Part shown: in pieces, positions 35,141 to 36,556 of the stretch
Layout of the letters: the number at the start of each line of letters is the position of its first letter
Position numbering within the stretch: the first letter of the stretch is position 1
Assembly: GCF_007896895.1 (NCBI RefSeq)
Contig: NZ_VOGW01000064.1
Coordinates: 29,263 to 65,818, forward strand
DNA from: Streptomyces misionensis
Lineage (GTDB): Bacteria; Actinomycetota; Actinomycetes; Streptomycetales; Streptomycetaceae
Length of the DNA stretch: 36,556 nt
Direction of reading: 5' to 3'
Notes under the pieces: model-generated
Seen by the model: the letters and a program-made list of their open reading frames with translations, nothing else
What the model was told of the DNA's origin: nothing
The model's database searches: none
Program-made: the position numbers and the translations under genes

Positions 35141-35422
35141 ATGACTGATGACGACGTGGACTTCCTGCCCGGCGACGGCCCCACCAGCGGTATCTCCGTC
35201 ACTCTGACTGCCGGGACTCTGCAGGCGATCCGTGAGCGGGTCGGCAAGCGGGGCCTCTCGGCCTTTCTGGAGAAGGCTGCCCAGCGGCAGATCGAGCGGG
35301 ACAACCTGGACGAGCTGATCGCGGACTTCGACAAGGTGCACGGCCCGGCCGACCTGGAGGCCGTGGCGGCCAAGCGTGCCCGGCTGACCGGTGGCACTTC
35401 AAATGCTGGAGCGGTCGCGTGA
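35141..35422 (+). CDS. Ribbon-helix-helix antitoxin (type II, VapB-like)
   Basis: A 93-residue protein. The strand-helix-helix pattern GISVTLTAGTLQAIRERVGK followed by RGLSAFLEKAAQRQIERD fits CopG/RHH DNA-binding antitoxins. The C-terminal part (DELIADFDKVHGPADLEAVA) is acidic and helical, suited to wrap the toxin. ATG 35141 lies just after the dyad operator. Its TGA overlaps the toxin GTG by four bases, a standard coupled toxin-antitoxin arrangement. Confidence 0.85.
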   Translation: MTDDDVDFLPGDGPTSGISVTLTAGTLQAIRERVGKRGLSAFLEKAAQRQIERDNLDELIADFDKVHGPADLEAVAAKRARLTGGTSNAGAVA

Positions 35423-35817
35423 ACGGTGCCCTGGTCCTGGACAGCGAGGGCCTGGCGAAGGCCGTACAGCGTGATCGGGAAATCCACGAGTGGTTGACGG
35501 CGGCTCGCGACGCGGATCTGCCGGTCATCACCTCAGCCGCCGTGCTGGTCGAGGTGATCCACCCGAAGATCAACGACGCCGCACTGAAGTGGACCCTGTC
35601 CCGCCTGAGAGTCGAGCCGGTGACCCAGGCCGTGGCGCAGTCCGCTGCCGCGCTGCTGCGCGCAGCGGGGCTGCACGGCCACAAGTACGCCATTGATGCC
35701 ATGCTGTGCGCGACCGCCCTGCAGCATCCCGGCCGGGTGACGATCTTGACGTCCGACGTAGAGGACATCGGGCTGCTCACTGCCGAGCATCCACGTCTGA
35801 GTGCGGAGAAGGTCTGA
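35419..35817 (+). CDS. PIN-domain toxin (VapC-like ribonuclease)
   Basis: A 132-residue PIN-domain protein. The metal-binding acidic residues are in place: first Asp in LVLDSEGL, Glu in VLVEVIHP, Asp in YAIDAMLCATAL, and the last Asp pair in ILTSDVEDIG. VapC-type PIN toxins cut tRNA or rRNA and are held by the partner antitoxin. GTG 35419 overlaps the antitoxin stop. It looks intact although the gene downstream is broken. Confidence 0.88.
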   Translation: MNGALVLDSEGLAKAVQRDREIHEWLTAARDADLPVITSAAVLVEVIHPKINDAALKWTLSRLRVEPVTQAVAQSAAALLRAAGLHGHKYAIDAMLCATALQHPGRVTILTSDVEDIGLLTAEHPRLSAEKV

Positions 35818-35823
35818 GCCGAG

Positions 35824-36220
35824 GTGCCTATGCCCGCCGAGGTGGCTGCCGTGGTGGAGCGTGCGTGGTGGCCGGCGAAGGTCATCGACTCGGAGCGGCC
35901 TTCCTTCCTGGTGCCCGTCAAGCCGCGCTGGTCGACCGAGCTGTTCAACGTGCCCGCCATGCTCCTTCCGTGCAGTGACGTTCTGGGCATCAGCAGGGAG
36001 CACGTCTATGACCGCTCCTCAGGTCGCCGCGGAGAGAGCGTGCCGGCTTCGCCTGCTTTGGTACATCAGCGAAGGCAACTCCCCGGGCGAAGGCCAGATG
36101 GTGGTGGGCAGTTCGCGTCTTGACGAGGTGCTCGTCGACACACCCGACACCCTCTTCTCGAAATTCGAGCACCTGGGCATTCATGGTGTGCCGCAGATCA
36201 CTTCAATTGCGTCTCATCAT
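35824..36220 (+). pseudogene. Frameshifted remnant of a small conserved actinobacterial protein
   Basis: The first frame (start ATG 35830, after GAGG) reads VPVKPRWSTELFNVPAMLLP and LGISREHVYDR, then continues as nonsense after about 36040. The +1 frame picks up LRLLWYISEGN, SSRLDEVLVDTPDTLFSKFE and HLGIHG. Together these match a pattern I recall from actinobacterial proteins (often beside an acetyltransferase or regulator) whose family name I cannot state. The 3' part decays after about 36190, so the end is lost as well. It begins six bases after the toxin stop. Confidence 0.6.
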
Positions 36221-36342
36221 GCGAAACGCTCATGTGTCTCGGGGGCGGTGGCTCCGCTCTTGCGACTTCGGCGTAGCCACCTGCCTGCCGGCTTAGGGCA
36301 CACAGAGGGCACGCCGCCCCCGAATTGGACTAGACAATAAAT

Positions 36343-36369
36343 AAACCCCAGGCCACCGACCTGGGGTTT
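36343..36369 (-). terminator. Terminator of tRNA-Gly
   Basis: AAACCCCAGG and CCTGGGGTTT form a 10-bp stem with a seven-base loop. On the minus strand it is followed by TTATTTATTG, giving a proper U-rich tail five bases past the tRNA CCA. Confidence 0.85.
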
Positions 36370-36373
36370 CTCA

Positions 36374-36447
36374 TGGAGCGGGTGACGAGAATCGAACTCG
36401 CGCTCTCAGCTTGGGAAGCTGATGTTCTACCATTAAACTACACCCGC
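36374..36447 (-). tRNA. tRNA-Gly (anticodon CCC)
   Basis: The minus strand folds as a full cloverleaf: acceptor GCGGGTG paired with CACCCGC, a D arm with GTTT...GAAC, anticodon stem TCAGC/GCTGA around loop TTCCCAA (anticodon CCC, read from the middle), T arm with TTCGATT, discriminator T, and an encoded CCA (36374-36376). A possible -10 box TACAGT lies at 36497-36502 on the minus strand. Its 3' part is the target of the att-like duplication at 34775-34825. Confidence 0.95.
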
Positions 36448-36556
36448 GTAAGTACGGACAAAGCCCCCGAGAGGGGTCCGTGTCCGGCGCTCGCTCACTG
36501 TACCTCATCGCAGGCCCTCGGTGCCCAAGCCCGGGGGTCTGAGCGCGTTTCAGGGT

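Overview
The window looks like a Streptomyces chromosome. GC is very high with strong G/C in third codon positions, GTG and TTG starts are common, and it carries an actinomycete core set: clpC, the sigE-cseABC envelope-stress operon, mutY, disA and radA. From memory, the left two-thirds resembles the clpC-to-radA neighbourhood of S. coelicolor. No database search was possible, so family names rest on motifs read by eye.

Core-like part (1-22160). A frame-broken phage-baseplate gp25-like fragment sits at the left edge, followed by clpC behind an exact ClgR-type box. A large NACHT-LRR (NLR-like, possible defence) ATPase converges on clpC. Next come a secreted HAD phosphatase and a secreted M23 peptidase with a long leader that may be a c-di-AMP riboswitch. 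Two regulator/target pairs follow: TetR with an MFS exporter, and TetR with an SDR-fold protein. Each has a clear pair of operators in its divergent intergenic region. Then come sigE-cseA-cseB-cseC, mutY, a membrane-anchored Ser/Gly-rich protein, disA, radA, and an unusual protein with a sigma-like region, a zinc finger, a membrane segment and a BACON domain.

Accessory-looking part (22160-36450). A cold-shock module, csp followed by a DEAD-box RNA helicase, occurs twice in the same orientation (22117-23721 and 26449-28332). Both copies keep a 20-nt csp leader element and a hairpin that covers the helicase ribosome-binding site. The first helicase is cut just before motif VI, exactly where it meets the BACON gene, which suggests a rearrangement breakpoint. 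Around and between the copies are a MerR-type regulator with an exceptionally structured upstream region, a GvpU-like protein, a shortened CBS protein and a small winged-helix protein. Further right are a DUF5994 protein, a small beta-rich protein, a membrane Ser/Thr kinase with a PQQ-type sensor domain, and a secreted beta-sandwich protein.

Right end (34725-36447). An intact tRNA-Gly(CCC) and a 51-bp copy of its 3' part bracket about 1.5 kb. This interval holds a ribbon-helix-helix/PIN toxin-antitoxin pair and a frameshifted gene remnant, which is the pattern left by a tRNA-targeted integrative element that lost its integrase.

Themes. Envelope homeostasis recurs (SigE/Cse, M23 hydrolase, DisA and the possible c-di-AMP leader), as do cold adaptation, proteolysis and defence. 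The most promising undescribed items are the conserved RBS-covering hairpins of the duplicated helicases, the stem-loop array upstream of merR, the sigma/anti-sigma/BACON fusion and the NACHT-LRR protein.
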